This document shows, in pieces, positions 1 to 7,952 of a stretch of DNA of 64,000 bases. The notes beneath the pieces were generated by a model. It ran no database searches. It had not been told where the DNA came from and was given only the letters and a program-made list of their open reading frames with translations. The stretch spans positions 62,001-126,000 of the forward strand of contig JAFTXZ010000003.1 in assembly GCA_017461385.1 (NCBI GenBank), in the 5' to 3' direction. Position 1 is the stretch's first letter; each line of letters opens with the position of its first letter. The position numbers and the translations under genes were made by a program. Source of the stretch: Clostridia bacterium. Its GTDB lineage: Bacteria; Bacillota; Clostridia; Oscillospirales; CAG-272.

Positions 1-1348
1 TTACCCCATCAAGATCCATTTTTTCAGCCATAGCAAGCTCATAAAGCTCCTGAAATTTATTCAAAACCTCGACACAGGGTGCGCCTAAATGCTTGTTTCC
101 AGAGTATCGCTTAGCTATTTCATCGAACTCGCTCTTTTCCATTGTTACAGAGTACATCTCTCTTGCTCTATCGGGCAGATTGTGTGCCTCGTCCACGAGG
201 AAAATGTATCTTGCGCCAGTCGGGCACTCAAAATAGCGTCTAAAATACGCCTGTAGATCGAACAAATAGTTGTAGTCGCAAACTACAACCTCACACCACT
301 CAGACAGTTCAAGAGATAGCTCATAGGAGCAAAGTGAATATTTTTCAGCCACCTGGTCGATTATATCCTTCGTGTAGGTTTTGTAATTTGTTAAAAGCTC
401 AAGAATTGCTACGTTTATTTTATCAAAGTAGCCACGAGTTACAAGACAGCTTTTGGGGTCGCATTTCTTTAGCGTATTAGGCTTAAAGGAAACGCAACAC
501 TTGTCCTTTGCTGAAATATGAATTGCACGCAGGCTTGGAATTTGGTCTCTTAAAAGCTCAATTGCGTTTATAGCGCTAAGGGCTGTTGTGGTCTTTCCAG
601 TAAAGTAAAATATTTTATCGGCATAGCCCTCACCAAGGGACTTTAGGGCAGGATAAAGAGCACCCAGTGTCTTTCCTGTGCCTGTTGGCGCCTCTGCCAC
701 TAGCCTTTTTCCACCTCTTATGGCGCGAAAGGCTTCTATAATTAACTCCCTTTGCCCATCTCTTGCCCCCTGCTTAAAGGGGAAGCGCAGGCTCGAAAGC
801 TCAACGAGGGTGCTTGTTGATTTTTCCTTTACTATTTCAAGATATGGATAAAGCTCATCGATTAAGCCTTCAAAAAATATTGCCAAATCCTGTCTTGTCA
901 TTTTTTGCTCGTATTCAATGCTTTGGTCAGTTCCCTCGCTATAAAATGATAATACCATATTTATGCTATGAAGCTTGTATGACTCGCTTACGATATAACC
1001 AGAGAGCATTGCCGTTTTTGTGGCAATATCAAGCTCACCATTTGCAAGGCTATCCAGCTGATACGGCAAGGTTTCTACAAGATTTATATAAATATCCTTA
1101 TCCTTGCTTCTCACCCATTCAGGATAGGTATATACTGTAATTTTAGTGCCGTTTTTAATGGTCGTAAAGGTATAAGCGTCAACGATATTCGGCTTTTCTC
1201 CGTGAGGTATCTGTGAAACGATGGCTCCACCATTTTTGTTTCCAGGGACAAAGCTTCTGTCTATGCTTCCACCACGAAAAACAAACTCACACGCTTCTCT
1301 TGCGTTGATAAAAACGGTATTTTCCAGCCTGTCATAAATCGCACTCAC
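1..1348 (-). CDS. ATP-dependent DNA helicase, XPD/DinG (Rad3-like) superfamily 2, partial (C-terminus off the window)
   Basis: About 449 N-terminal residues are present and the frame is open to the window edge. I read a Walker A motif APTGTGKT, a DEAH box (VDEAHNLPDRA) and, between them, spaced cysteines (CC, C, C, and C in YSLCSYE) that fit the 4Fe-4S domain of Rad3/XPD/DinG helicases. These enzymes unwind DNA 5' to 3' in repair or replication-fork rescue. An N-terminal extension of about 160 residues precedes the helicase core; it may be the PD-(D/E)XK-like domain found in some Firmicute relatives, but I cannot show that. The start is GTG at 1348, preceded by GGAGGG. It is divergent from the RNA-repair operon and shares its intergenic region. 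The family is secure; the exact subfamily is not. Confidence 0.85.
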   Translation of the reverse strand, partial: MSAIYDRLENTVFINAREACEFVFRGGSIDRSFVPGNKNGGAIVSQIPHGEKPNIVDAYTFTTIKNGTKITVYTYPEWVRSKDKDIYINLVETLPYQLDSLANGELDIATKTAMLSGYIVSESYKLHSINMVLSFYSEGTDQSIEYEQKMTRQDLAIFFEGLIDELYPYLEIVKEKSTSTLVELSSLRFPFKQGARDGQRELIIEAFRAIRGGKRLVAEAPTGTGKTLGALYPALKSLGEGYADKIFYFTGKTTTALSAINAIELLRDQIPSLRAIHISAKDKCCVSFKPNTLKKCDPKSCLVTRGYFDKINVAILELLTNYKTYTKDIIDQVAEKYSLCSYELSLELSEWCEVVVCDYNYLFDLQAYFRRYFECPTGARYIFLVDEAHNLPDRAREMYSVTMEKSEFDEIAKRYSGNKHLGAPCVEVLNKFQELYELAMAEKMDLDGV

Positions 1349-1364
1349 GCCTATCCCTCCTATC

Positions 1365-1393
1365 TTGACTTTAGTCGAATTCTGTTGTATAAT
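1365..1393 (+). promoter_or_regulatory. sigma-A promoter for the zinc-ribbon/kinase-HD/RNA ligase operon
   Basis: TTGACT, a 17-bp spacer and TATAAT, 58 bp upstream of the ATG at 1452. It is back to back with the promoter of the divergent helicase gene. Confidence 0.65.
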
Positions 1394-1395
1394 TT

Positions 1396-1424
1396 AGTAT
1401 AGCACACTTTATTTATAAAGTAAA
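1396..1424 (-). promoter_or_regulatory. sigma-A promoter for the helicase gene
   Basis: On the minus strand: TTTACT, 17-bp spacer, TATACT, about 48 bp upstream of the GTG start at 1348. Its -10 lies 2 bp from the -10 of the divergent promoter, so the two could interfere or be co-regulated. Confidence 0.5.
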
Positions 1425-1451
1425 AGATTTTTTATTATTCAGAGGTAAATT

Positions 1452-2084
1452 ATGATTTCTAAAGGAATAAAAACAACCCTTGCATATAGATGCCCCTCCT
1501 GTGGAGGCGTTCCAACAAGCGCCATTAACGTTTTCTCCATAAGCGGAGATTTATTCAGATTCAAATGCAGCTGTGGCGGAAGCGAAATGACTATTGAAAG
1601 AACTCAAGACAAGAAATACCGTCTTACCTACCCTTGTCTCTTGTGTCCACGTCCACACACACAGGTTTTAAGTCGCAACCTAGTCTTTGGCGAGGATATC
1701 TTTATGATACCCTGCGCTACCTGTGGCATTGATTTAGTTTTCTTCGGCGAGGAAAACAAGGTTAGCGAGGCAATTCAAAAGTCAAACGAGGAAATTGCCC
1801 TTTCCTTGGGTAAAAGTAAGCTTGACGACCTAGTGGCTGAGCAAAAGGAAACCTTTTACGACCCACAAATTTTAGATATCGTTACATTTGTTATAAACGA
1901 CCTCTCTGAGGACGGTCGTGTTTACTGTAATTGCAAAAATGGCGAGGGAGATTACAGCTGTCAGATTTTCGATGACCATCTGACCGTTTCCTGTAGCTGT
2001 TGTGGTGCAAAGCTAGATGTTGGTCTTACAAGCACCATCGAGGCGTATGATTTTCTACACTCCGAGGAGCTTAGATTAAAATAA
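1452..2084 (+). CDS. Multi-zinc-ribbon protein of unknown function, first gene of RNA-repair-like operon
   Basis: A 210-residue protein with at least six paired-cysteine knuckles (CPSCGG near the N-terminus, CSCGG, CLLC, CATCG, CNC, CSCCG at the C-terminus), arranged as about three zinc ribbons. No catalytic motif, signal peptide or membrane segment was seen. The start has AGAGGT as ribosome binding site. Its stop overlaps the next start by one base (TAATG), so it is translationally coupled to the kinase-HD gene. Context suggests a nucleic-acid-binding or adaptor role in RNA repair; that is inference. I do not recognise the family by name. Confidence 0.8.
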   Translation: MISKGIKTTLAYRCPSCGGVPTSAINVFSISGDLFRFKCSCGGSEMTIERTQDKKYRLTYPCLLCPRPHTQVLSRNLVFGEDIFMIPCATCGIDLVFFGEENKVSEAIQKSNEEIALSLGKSKLDDLVAEQKETFYDPQILDIVTFVINDLSEDGRVYCNCKNGEGDYSCQIFDDHLTVSCSCCGAKLDVGLTSTIEAYDFLHSEELRLK

Positions 2085-3052
2085 TGCTAGAGGAGCTAAA
2101 AATCAAAGACTCTATCCCTAAGCTTGTAATGCTTGTGGGTGTGCCAGCCAGTGGAAAAAGCACAATTACTGAAAAGCTTGCCAGCCTTGGCTATCTCGTT
2201 TTATCATCTGATAAAATCCGTTCAGAGCTTTATGACCTTGACGCTCTTTTTAGTGGCGACAGAGCTGAGATGAAAAAGGCTAATCACGCGGTTTTTAACA
2301 AAATCGCTTCACTTGCCAAGGAAGGTCTTTCACAGGGCAAAAGTGTTTTAATTGATGCAACTAATCTAAACAGAAAAAACAGAATATACTTTTTAAGAGG
2401 CACGACGAAGCTTTTGTGCGAAAGGATTTGCGTTTTAGTGGTTACTCCACCTGATATTTGCCTTGAAAGAAACGCAAAAAGGCAGGGGGCAGAAAGACTG
2501 CCCGAGGCAGAAATGCACAAGATGATAGGCGCCTTTGAATGTCCTATTAAAAACGAGGGCTGGGACAAAATACTTCTTTGTCAGTCAAGCGAGCCCTATA
2601 GTCTTCCACTTGATTTGACAATTGGCTTTAACCAGGATAACCCCAACCACGCCCATACTCTTTACGAGCATTTGAGGCTGGCAGAGGAGTATGCGATAAA
2701 AAACAATTATTCCAAGGAGCTTGTGGAGATTTGTCTATATCATGACATTGGCAAGCTATTTACTAAGAAATTTCAAAATCACAAGGGTGAAAAAACAGAC
2801 ATTGCCCATTATCTCTGCCACGAAGGCTATGGTGCTTATATGTATCTTGCCAGCAAGTGCTGTGGCAATGCGCTTTCTCAAGAGGAGCTTGAGGAAGCAT
2901 GCTATTTTTCTGCATTAATTGGTGCACACATGCGTCCGTTACACGTTTGGAACAAAAGCGAAAACGCAAGGAAGCGCGATTTAAGCATTTTTGGAAATGA
3001 ATTTATCTTTGATTTAGAAAAAGTATCAAGGGCGGATTTGTTCGCCCACTAA
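2084..3052 (+). CDS. Polynucleotide kinase-like P-loop domain fused to an HD phosphohydrolase domain
   Basis: A 322-residue two-domain protein. Residues 14-170 form a P-loop kinase like the 5'-OH polynucleotide kinase domain of T4 Pnkp: Walker A GVPASGKST (about 19-27), SSDKIR (about 41-46, the Asp in the position of the kinase general base), LIDATNLNRKNR, and an Arg-containing lid (RNAKRQGAERLP). Residues from about 190 onward form an HD domain: HAHTLYEHL, YHDIGK, and downstream His in AHYLCHEGY. In T4 the kinase partner is a phosphatase; here an HD metal-dependent hydrolase could remove 2',3'-cyclic or 3'-phosphate ends. Coupled to the zinc-ribbon gene and followed 14 bp later by the RNA ligase. 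Function is inferred from family and neighbours; end-healing of RNA is most likely. Confidence 0.85.
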   Translation: MLEELKIKDSIPKLVMLVGVPASGKSTITEKLASLGYLVLSSDKIRSELYDLDALFSGDRAEMKKANHAVFNKIASLAKEGLSQGKSVLIDATNLNRKNRIYFLRGTTKLLCERICVLVVTPPDICLERNAKRQGAERLPEAEMHKMIGAFECPIKNEGWDKILLCQSSEPYSLPLDLTIGFNQDNPNHAHTLYEHLRLAEEYAIKNNYSKELVEICLYHDIGKLFTKKFQNHKGEKTDIAHYLCHEGYGAYMYLASKCCGNALSQEELEEACYFSALIGAHMRPLHVWNKSENARKRDLSIFGNEFIFDLEKVSRADLFAH

Positions 3053-3066
3053 GGTGAGGTGATATT

Positions 3067-4227
3067 ATGAACTGCCATTCCGTTTTATGTAATTTTATAA
3101 ACGACCATACTGACAATTGGGAGGAGCTTCTTGATAAGGATTTCCACATTAAAATCAAAAAGGACGGAGATTTGGCAATTTTTAATTACCATATAAATTG
3201 CGATTTTTTCTCCCCTGTTGTACAGGAGAGCCGCGGAATTATAATTAATTACATAGAAAAAGAGGTTGTTTGCTGGCCCTTTAGAAAGTTTGGTAACTAT
3301 AACGAGGGCTATGTGGATTCTATCGACTGGGAAAGTGCAAAGGTTCATGAAAAGGTTGACGGCTCCATTATCAAGCTATGGTTTGATCACAAGGCTGGCA
3401 AGTGGCAATTTTCAACTAATGGTATGATTCGTGCTGAGGAAGCCCCCTTAAACGATAGTCTTCTTTCCTATCATTATATAGATATTATAAAAGCGGCAAA
3501 CAACTATTCAAGCATTCCATTTGACACTCTTGACAAGAGCTATACCTACATTTTTGAGCTTGTGAGCCCCGAAACCAGGGTTGTTGTAAAATACCCAGAG
3601 GCTTCTCTTTACCATCTTGGCACAAGGAGTAATTTGACAGGTGAGGAAATAGAGCTTGATATCGGTATTAAAAAGCCTAAATCCTTTAGTCTTAAAAGTC
3701 TTGAGGACTGCGTCAAGGCTGCTCTAGAGCTTAATAAGGGCGAAAATAAGGATCCTGATTCTATTGAAAACGAGGGCTTTGTGGTAGTTGACAAGGACTA
3801 TCACAGGGTAAAGATTAAGTCCCCTGATTACCTTGTTATGAACAAGCTAACACAGATTAAGTCCCTTTCAAAAAAGGATTGCTTAACCCTGCTTCTTAAT
3901 AAATCTGAAAGCATTGATATTATGACCGAGGGCAATCCCGACCTAAAAGTATTCTTTAAGTTCTATGAGTATAAGCTAGAGGAGCTAAAAATGCTTTCAA
4001 ATAAGTTTGCTGAGCTTACAAGAGGTCTTTACAGAGAGCTTGACCAAAATCGAGGAGCAGTTGCCAGAATAATTAGCTCTCATCGTCTTTCCGGAATTGG
4101 TTTCGCCTCCCTTGATACTGATAAAAGCGGAAGTGAAATCGTTGAGGGTCTCCACATAGAAAAGCTCCTTCGTCTTATCCCCGACTATGAGCCCGAAACC
4201 TTCGATAAGCTTTTTTATAAATTTTAG
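3067..4227 (+). CDS. RNA ligase, T4 Rnl1-like family
   Basis: The 386 residues carry the ordered nucleotidyltransferase motifs: motif I EKVDGS with the predicted AMP-accepting Lys at about residue 96 (T4 Rnl1 has KEDG at 99), motif IIIa region YIFELVSPETRVV, motif IV NEGFVV, and motif V VKIKSPDY. ESRGIII and WPFRKFGNYNE before motif I also match T4 Rnl1, and a helical C-terminal region of about 110 residues follows as in Rnl1. It should seal 5'-phosphate and 3'-OH RNA ends using ATP; in T4 this restores tRNA cut by an anticodon nuclease. The ribosome binding site is GGTGAGGTGA. It is the third gene of the operon behind the kinase-HD protein that would prepare the ends. Confidence 0.88.
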   Translation: MNCHSVLCNFINDHTDNWEELLDKDFHIKIKKDGDLAIFNYHINCDFFSPVVQESRGIIINYIEKEVVCWPFRKFGNYNEGYVDSIDWESAKVHEKVDGSIIKLWFDHKAGKWQFSTNGMIRAEEAPLNDSLLSYHYIDIIKAANNYSSIPFDTLDKSYTYIFELVSPETRVVVKYPEASLYHLGTRSNLTGEEIELDIGIKKPKSFSLKSLEDCVKAALELNKGENKDPDSIENEGFVVVDKDYHRVKIKSPDYLVMNKLTQIKSLSKKDCLTLLLNKSESIDIMTEGNPDLKVFFKFYEYKLEELKMLSNKFAELTRGLYRELDQNRGAVARIISSHRLSGIGFASLDTDKSGSEIVEGLHIEKLLRLIPDYEPETFDKLFYKF

Positions 4228-4238
4228 AATACTGGACA

Positions 4239-4274
4239 AAAAAAGAGAGAAACGAGCTCGTTTCTCTCTTTTTT
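4239..4274. terminator. Bidirectional intrinsic terminator, perfect 36-bp palindrome
   Basis: A perfect palindrome centred at 4256/4257 with A-tract and T-tract ends. It lies between the RNA ligase stop and the convergent 29-residue protein gene and can serve both. Confidence 0.85.
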
Positions 4275-4287
4275 ATCTCAATAATTC

Positions 4288-4377
4288 TTATCCGTTACAG
4301 CAACAGCAAAGAATAATTAAAGCAAGGATAACAATCCAAACTATTTCGTTGTCAAAAAGATTGCATAAGCAGTTCAT
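4288..4377 (-). CDS. 29-residue Cys-rich single-span membrane microprotein
   Basis: A short frame read directly: start MNCLCNLFDNEIVW, then a hydrophobic stretch IVILALIILCCCCNG to the stop. AGGT lies upstream of the ATG at 4377. The pattern (short polar N-terminus with Phe-Asp-Asn, Trp, one hydrophobic helix, C-terminal run of Cys) matches many tiny clostridial membrane proteins of unknown function that annotators often miss. Six of 29 residues are Cys. It is monocistronic, ending at the shared palindromic terminator. Function unknown. Confidence 0.6.
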   Translation of the reverse strand: MNCLCNLFDNEIVWIVILALIILCCCCNG

Positions 4378-4508
4378 AGTATTACCTGTTTCCATACTGT
4401 CAATATAGAAAAATCCCTTTTGAATTATTGAAAGAGCATTCGTGCCCTCTCTGCTATAATACTATGTGTCTTTTCTCCCTGTTGCTACAAAATATTACAT
4501 TGTTCAAC

Positions 4509-4549
4509 AAAAAAAGCAGATATGAAGGGTAGCACCTGCATATCTGCTA
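4509..4549 (-). terminator. Intrinsic terminator of the cmk-plsC-ispH operon
   Basis: Arms AGCAGATATG (4515-4524) and CATATCTGCT (4539-4548), followed on the minus strand by a run of seven T. It sits 7 bp after the ispH-S1 stop. Confidence 0.85.
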
Positions 4550-4555
4550 ATTTTA

Positions 4556-6595
4556 TTATTCTGCGTCCTCTGCTGGATCTGCATCAACCGGATCGATTAC
4601 CTGAGCCTCTTCCTCTGCCTCTGGCTCTGCCTTTGGAAGCAAAGCTCTTACAGAAAGAGAAACCTTATTCTTCTCATCGTCGATAGCAACAATCTTAGCA
4701 TTAACCACGTCGCCAACCTTGATAACGTCTGCTACGTTCTCAATCTTTTGGTCTGCAATTTGGCTAATGTGGATAAGACCATCAACACCAGGAACGATTT
4801 CTGCGAATGCGCCAAAGCTTGTAATGCCAACAACCTTAACCTCGCAAACGTCATCAACTGCATATTGACCCTTGAAAATGTTCCAAGGATTGTCCTCATC
4901 AGTTCTGCAACCGAGAGAGATTTTGTCATTTTCCTTATCAAGAGCCTTAATGAATACTCTCAAAACATCGCCAACCTTTACGATATCGCTTGGGTTCTTG
5001 AACTTCTTCCAGCTAAGCTCGCTTCTATGTACAAGACCATCTGCACCACCGATGTCAACAAATACACCGAATGGAACTACACTCTTAACTGGGCCTTCAA
5101 ATACCATGCCCTCCTCAAGTGTTGCCCAAAGAGCTTCCTTAGCCTCCTTCTTCTTTGCGTCAGCAACAAGCTTCATTGAAGCTACAACCTTCTTTGGAGA
5201 TTCCTTAACCTCAGTTACGATAACCTCCTGTGTTGTGCCAACATAGCCACTGATATCTGCACCCTTAGCTACGCCAATCATAGACATTGGAATAAATACT
5301 CTTACTCCCTCAATCTCAGCTACCAAGCCACCCTTTGTTGCCTCAGTAACCTTAGCTGATACAACCTCCTTGCTCTCGCAATATTCAGCCATCTTCTTCC
5401 AGCTCTTAAGTCCGTCAACCTTCTTCTTGGAAAGTATAGCGATACCATCTCTGTCGCTAACCTCAATTACAGAAGCCTCAACAGTGTCGCCGATTTTGAA
5501 CATATCGGCAAGCTTTACGTCATTTGAATCAGTAATTTGATCTCTTGTGATTACACCTGTAGCCTTAGCGCCAAGGTCAAGCTCAATTTCTTTTTCAGAA
5601 ATTGCCATAACGATACCAGTAACTGTTGCTCCTCTATATACTTTCGCTTTAGTTGCGTTTTCTTCACATTCCTTTGCAAACAACTCTGCAAAGCTTTCTT
5701 CCATGATGCCTTTCATAACGTTTTTTACCTCCTGAATTATACTGTCTGGCGTGGAAGCCCCAGCAGTAATTCCTATTTTTTTTGCGTTTCCAAATTTATC
5801 CAAGTCTAAGTCGCTAGCAGATTGTATCCAAAAGGAATTTTCACAATTTGTTTTACAAACCTGATAAAGCTTTTGAGTATTAGAGCTTTCCTTACCGCCA
5901 ATGACTATCATGGCATCGCATTCACGACTAAGCTCCATTGCCTCAGCTTGTCTTTTTTCGGTCACAATACATATTGTATCAAATATTTTTGTATTTTTGA
6001 AGCCTTTTTTCAAAATTTTTTGACATTTTTTCCATTCAGTGAGCTTTTGTGTAGTTTGCGCCACCAAAATTACTGAAAAATCTGTATTTTCAAGTCGATT
6101 TATGTAATTTTCTAGCTCCTCGCCATTTAAGAAGCATTGTCCCTGCCCGTGTACGTAGCTCATAATTGACCGTACCTCTGGGTGGTCCTCTTTTCCTATA
6201 AGATAAAATGGCTCGCTTTCACAAGAGTTTTCGTCGGCAATTTTGTGAATTTTCTTAACGTAAGGACAGGTGCAATCAACGATTGTCAAATTGCTATTAT
6301 TTTGTGCCTCGTTTTCAAGACGCTCCTGTATTGACTTTTCAACGCCATGAGTTCGAATAACGATAGTTACCCTTTGTCCCTCTCTTGCCGTTTCAAGAAT
6401 TTTTTCAAGTCCATTTTCATCAAGCTCTAAAATTCCCTTTGAAGCAAGGTACTCACAATATTGCTCATTGTGTATCAGCCTTCCGAGAGTGCAAAGAAGC
6501 TCACCCTCCCTTTTCTCCTCGATTAGCCTTTCAAGGGTGTCAGTTGCACGTCTTACTCCAAAGCAGAAGCCTGCATTTTCAGCTACAATTATCAT
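4556..6595 (-). CDS. ispH: 4-hydroxy-3-methylbut-2-enyl diphosphate reductase (IspH) fused to ribosomal protein S1-type domains
   Basis: A 679-residue fusion. Residues 1-285 are IspH/LytB, the last enzyme of the MEP isoprenoid pathway, with the three Fe-S Cys in AGFCFGVRRA, DCTCPYVKK and DTICIVTEKRQ, and the SSNT motif. Residues from about 315 hold four S1 RNA-binding repeats (the best are the third, PFGVFVDIGGADGLVHRSEL, and the fourth, SFGAFAEIVPGVDGLIHISQ), then an acidic tail. This fusion is well known in Clostridia. The start overlaps the plsC stop by four bases (ATGA). Gene order cmk, plsC, ispH-S1 is also typical of the class. Confidence 0.95.
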   Translation of the reverse strand: MIIVAENAGFCFGVRRATDTLERLIEEKREGELLCTLGRLIHNEQYCEYLASKGILELDENGLEKILETAREGQRVTIVIRTHGVEKSIQERLENEAQNNSNLTIVDCTCPYVKKIHKIADENSCESEPFYLIGKEDHPEVRSIMSYVHGQGQCFLNGEELENYINRLENTDFSVILVAQTTQKLTEWKKCQKILKKGFKNTKIFDTICIVTEKRQAEAMELSRECDAMIVIGGKESSNTQKLYQVCKTNCENSFWIQSASDLDLDKFGNAKKIGITAGASTPDSIIQEVKNVMKGIMEESFAELFAKECEENATKAKVYRGATVTGIVMAISEKEIELDLGAKATGVITRDQITDSNDVKLADMFKIGDTVEASVIEVSDRDGIAILSKKKVDGLKSWKKMAEYCESKEVVSAKVTEATKGGLVAEIEGVRVFIPMSMIGVAKGADISGYVGTTQEVIVTEVKESPKKVVASMKLVADAKKKEAKEALWATLEEGMVFEGPVKSVVPFGVFVDIGGADGLVHRSELSWKKFKNPSDIVKVGDVLRVFIKALDKENDKISLGCRTDEDNPWNIFKGQYAVDDVCEVKVVGITSFGAFAEIVPGVDGLIHISQIADQKIENVADVIKVGDVVNAKIVAIDDEKNKVSLSVRALLPKAEPEAEEEAQVIDPVDADPAEDAE

Positions 6596-7233
6596 TCCAG
6601 CAGTCCTCCGTTTGCCTTAGGTAGTGCTCCCTTGTGATAAAGCTCACAAACCTTGCCAAAGGCAAGGGCTGTTATTTCGTCGTACTTTTCCTTACCACTA
6701 AGCTCCGGGAATTCCAGCGCCTCTGGCGGAATAAAATCACCTACTACAAAGTAGGTTTTGCGAAACATACTAAGCTTGTTTTTCTTCGTTATTATGCAAA
6801 CGGGCAAAATTCCAACCCCACTTCGTGAGGCTATCATTCCAATGCCGTTTTTTGTAGGGGTCTTGCTTGGATCCTGTTTCTTTCGCCTTGTGCCCTGTGG
6901 GAAAATTCCCATACATTCTCCGCCCTTAAGTATCTCAATGGATTTTTTCACGGCACCTACGTCTGACCCACCTCTATCAACAGGAATTGCTCCCATTGAT
7001 TTTGCGAAGCTGGCAAGAATAGGCACACGAAAAACCTCTTTCTTTGAAAGATACCTAACCTGTGATTTGAGGGCAGAGGAAATTACTGCCACATCAAGAG
7101 CACTTGTATGGTTACAGCATACTATAAATGGTACTCCCTGAGGCTCTTTCTCAAGGTTTATAGACCTTACTCGAAAGACCTTAAGGGCAAGACCGCCTAG
7201 TAGCTTTTTTGTTCGTGTGTAAAATTTGTTCAT
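6592..7233 (-). CDS. plsC: 1-acyl-sn-glycerol-3-phosphate acyltransferase (PlsC family)
   Basis: A 213-residue membrane-associated acyltransferase that makes phosphatidic acid. The HX4D catalytic motif is NHTSALD (His about 42, Asp about 47). The second block reads FPQGTRR, with Gln where many homologues have Glu (FPEGTR). Length is normal for the family. It lies between cmk (28-bp gap) and ispH-S1 (4-bp overlap), so it is part of the same transcript. Confidence 0.92.
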   Translation of the reverse strand: MNKFYTRTKKLLGGLALKVFRVRSINLEKEPQGVPFIVCCNHTSALDVAVISSALKSQVRYLSKKEVFRVPILASFAKSMGAIPVDRGGSDVGAVKKSIEILKGGECMGIFPQGTRRKKQDPSKTPTKNGIGMIASRSGVGILPVCIITKKNKLSMFRKTYFVVGDFIPPEALEFPELSGKEKYDEITALAFGKVCELYHKGALPKANGGLLE

Positions 7234-7261
7234 ACTACCTCTTTAGTATGTCGACTGCTTC

Positions 7262-7936
7262 TTAATAATTTCCGTTTGTTTTCTCGTTAATTATTTCGAT
7301 AGCCCTGTCAACTGTTTGTTCTATGTTAAGCTCCGAGTTGTCAAGGAATATTGCATCCTCGGCAGGAACTGCAGGAGCAGTTTTTCTTGTTGAATCGTTT
7401 TTGTCTCTTAGGTTGATGTCCTCAAGCACGCTCTCAAGTGTGCATTTTTCACCCTTGGCAACAAGCTCAAGATAACGGCGCTTTGCTCTTGCCTCGCTAG
7501 ATGCAATCATAAAGATTTTCACCTCAGCGTCAGGAATGATAACGGTACCAATATCGCGCCCGTCCATTATTACGCTGTTTTCTCTTGAAATTTTTCTTTG
7601 AGTTTCCAAAAGAAACGCTCTTACCTCCGGAATTGCAGATACACGGGACGCATACATGGCAATCTCGCCTGTTCTAATAGTATCGCCAACGTTTACTCCG
7701 TTCAAGGTTATAATTTGCTCGCCATTGATAAATTCCATGCCTAGCTTGATTTCTGGCAAAAGAGCAATAACACCCTTTTCGTCCTCCTTGTCAACCCCCT
7801 TGCTCTTTACGTACAAGCCAACTGTACGATAAAGTGCGCCTGTGTCAACGTAGATTAAGCCTAGTCTTTTGGCAAGTGCCTTTGCGACGGTGCTTTTGCC
7901 GGCTCCGCTTGGGCCGTCTAGTGCAATTCTCAACAT
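7262..7936 (-). CDS. cmk: Cytidylate kinase
   Basis: A 224-residue (d)CMP kinase. The P-loop GPSGAGKST is at residues 8-16, followed by YVDTGALYRT; the (D)GRDIGTVI motif (MDGRDIGTVI) and a lid region RAKRRYLE are also present. It phosphorylates CMP and dCMP for nucleic acid and lipid precursor supply. It is first in the cmk-plsC-ispH operon; its upstream region is filled with repeats, and I could not identify a confident promoter there. Confidence 0.95.
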   Translation of the reverse strand: MLRIALDGPSGAGKSTVAKALAKRLGLIYVDTGALYRTVGLYVKSKGVDKEDEKGVIALLPEIKLGMEFINGEQIITLNGVNVGDTIRTGEIAMYASRVSAIPEVRAFLLETQRKISRENSVIMDGRDIGTVIIPDAEVKIFMIASSEARAKRRYLELVAKGEKCTLESVLEDINLRDKNDSTRKTAPAVPAEDAIFLDNSELNIEQTVDRAIEIINEKTNGNY

Positions 7937-7952
7937 AGTTTGTTCCTTTTAT

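Noticed and set aside
814..1140. Open frame on the plus strand
   Set aside because: It is antisense to the helicase gene, which has clear Walker A and DEAH motifs; no ribosome binding site or family match.
1452..4227. Prophage origin of the RNA ligase operon
   Set aside because: The ligase resembles T4 Rnl1, but no phage structural, integrase or lysis genes are nearby and flanking genes are housekeeping.
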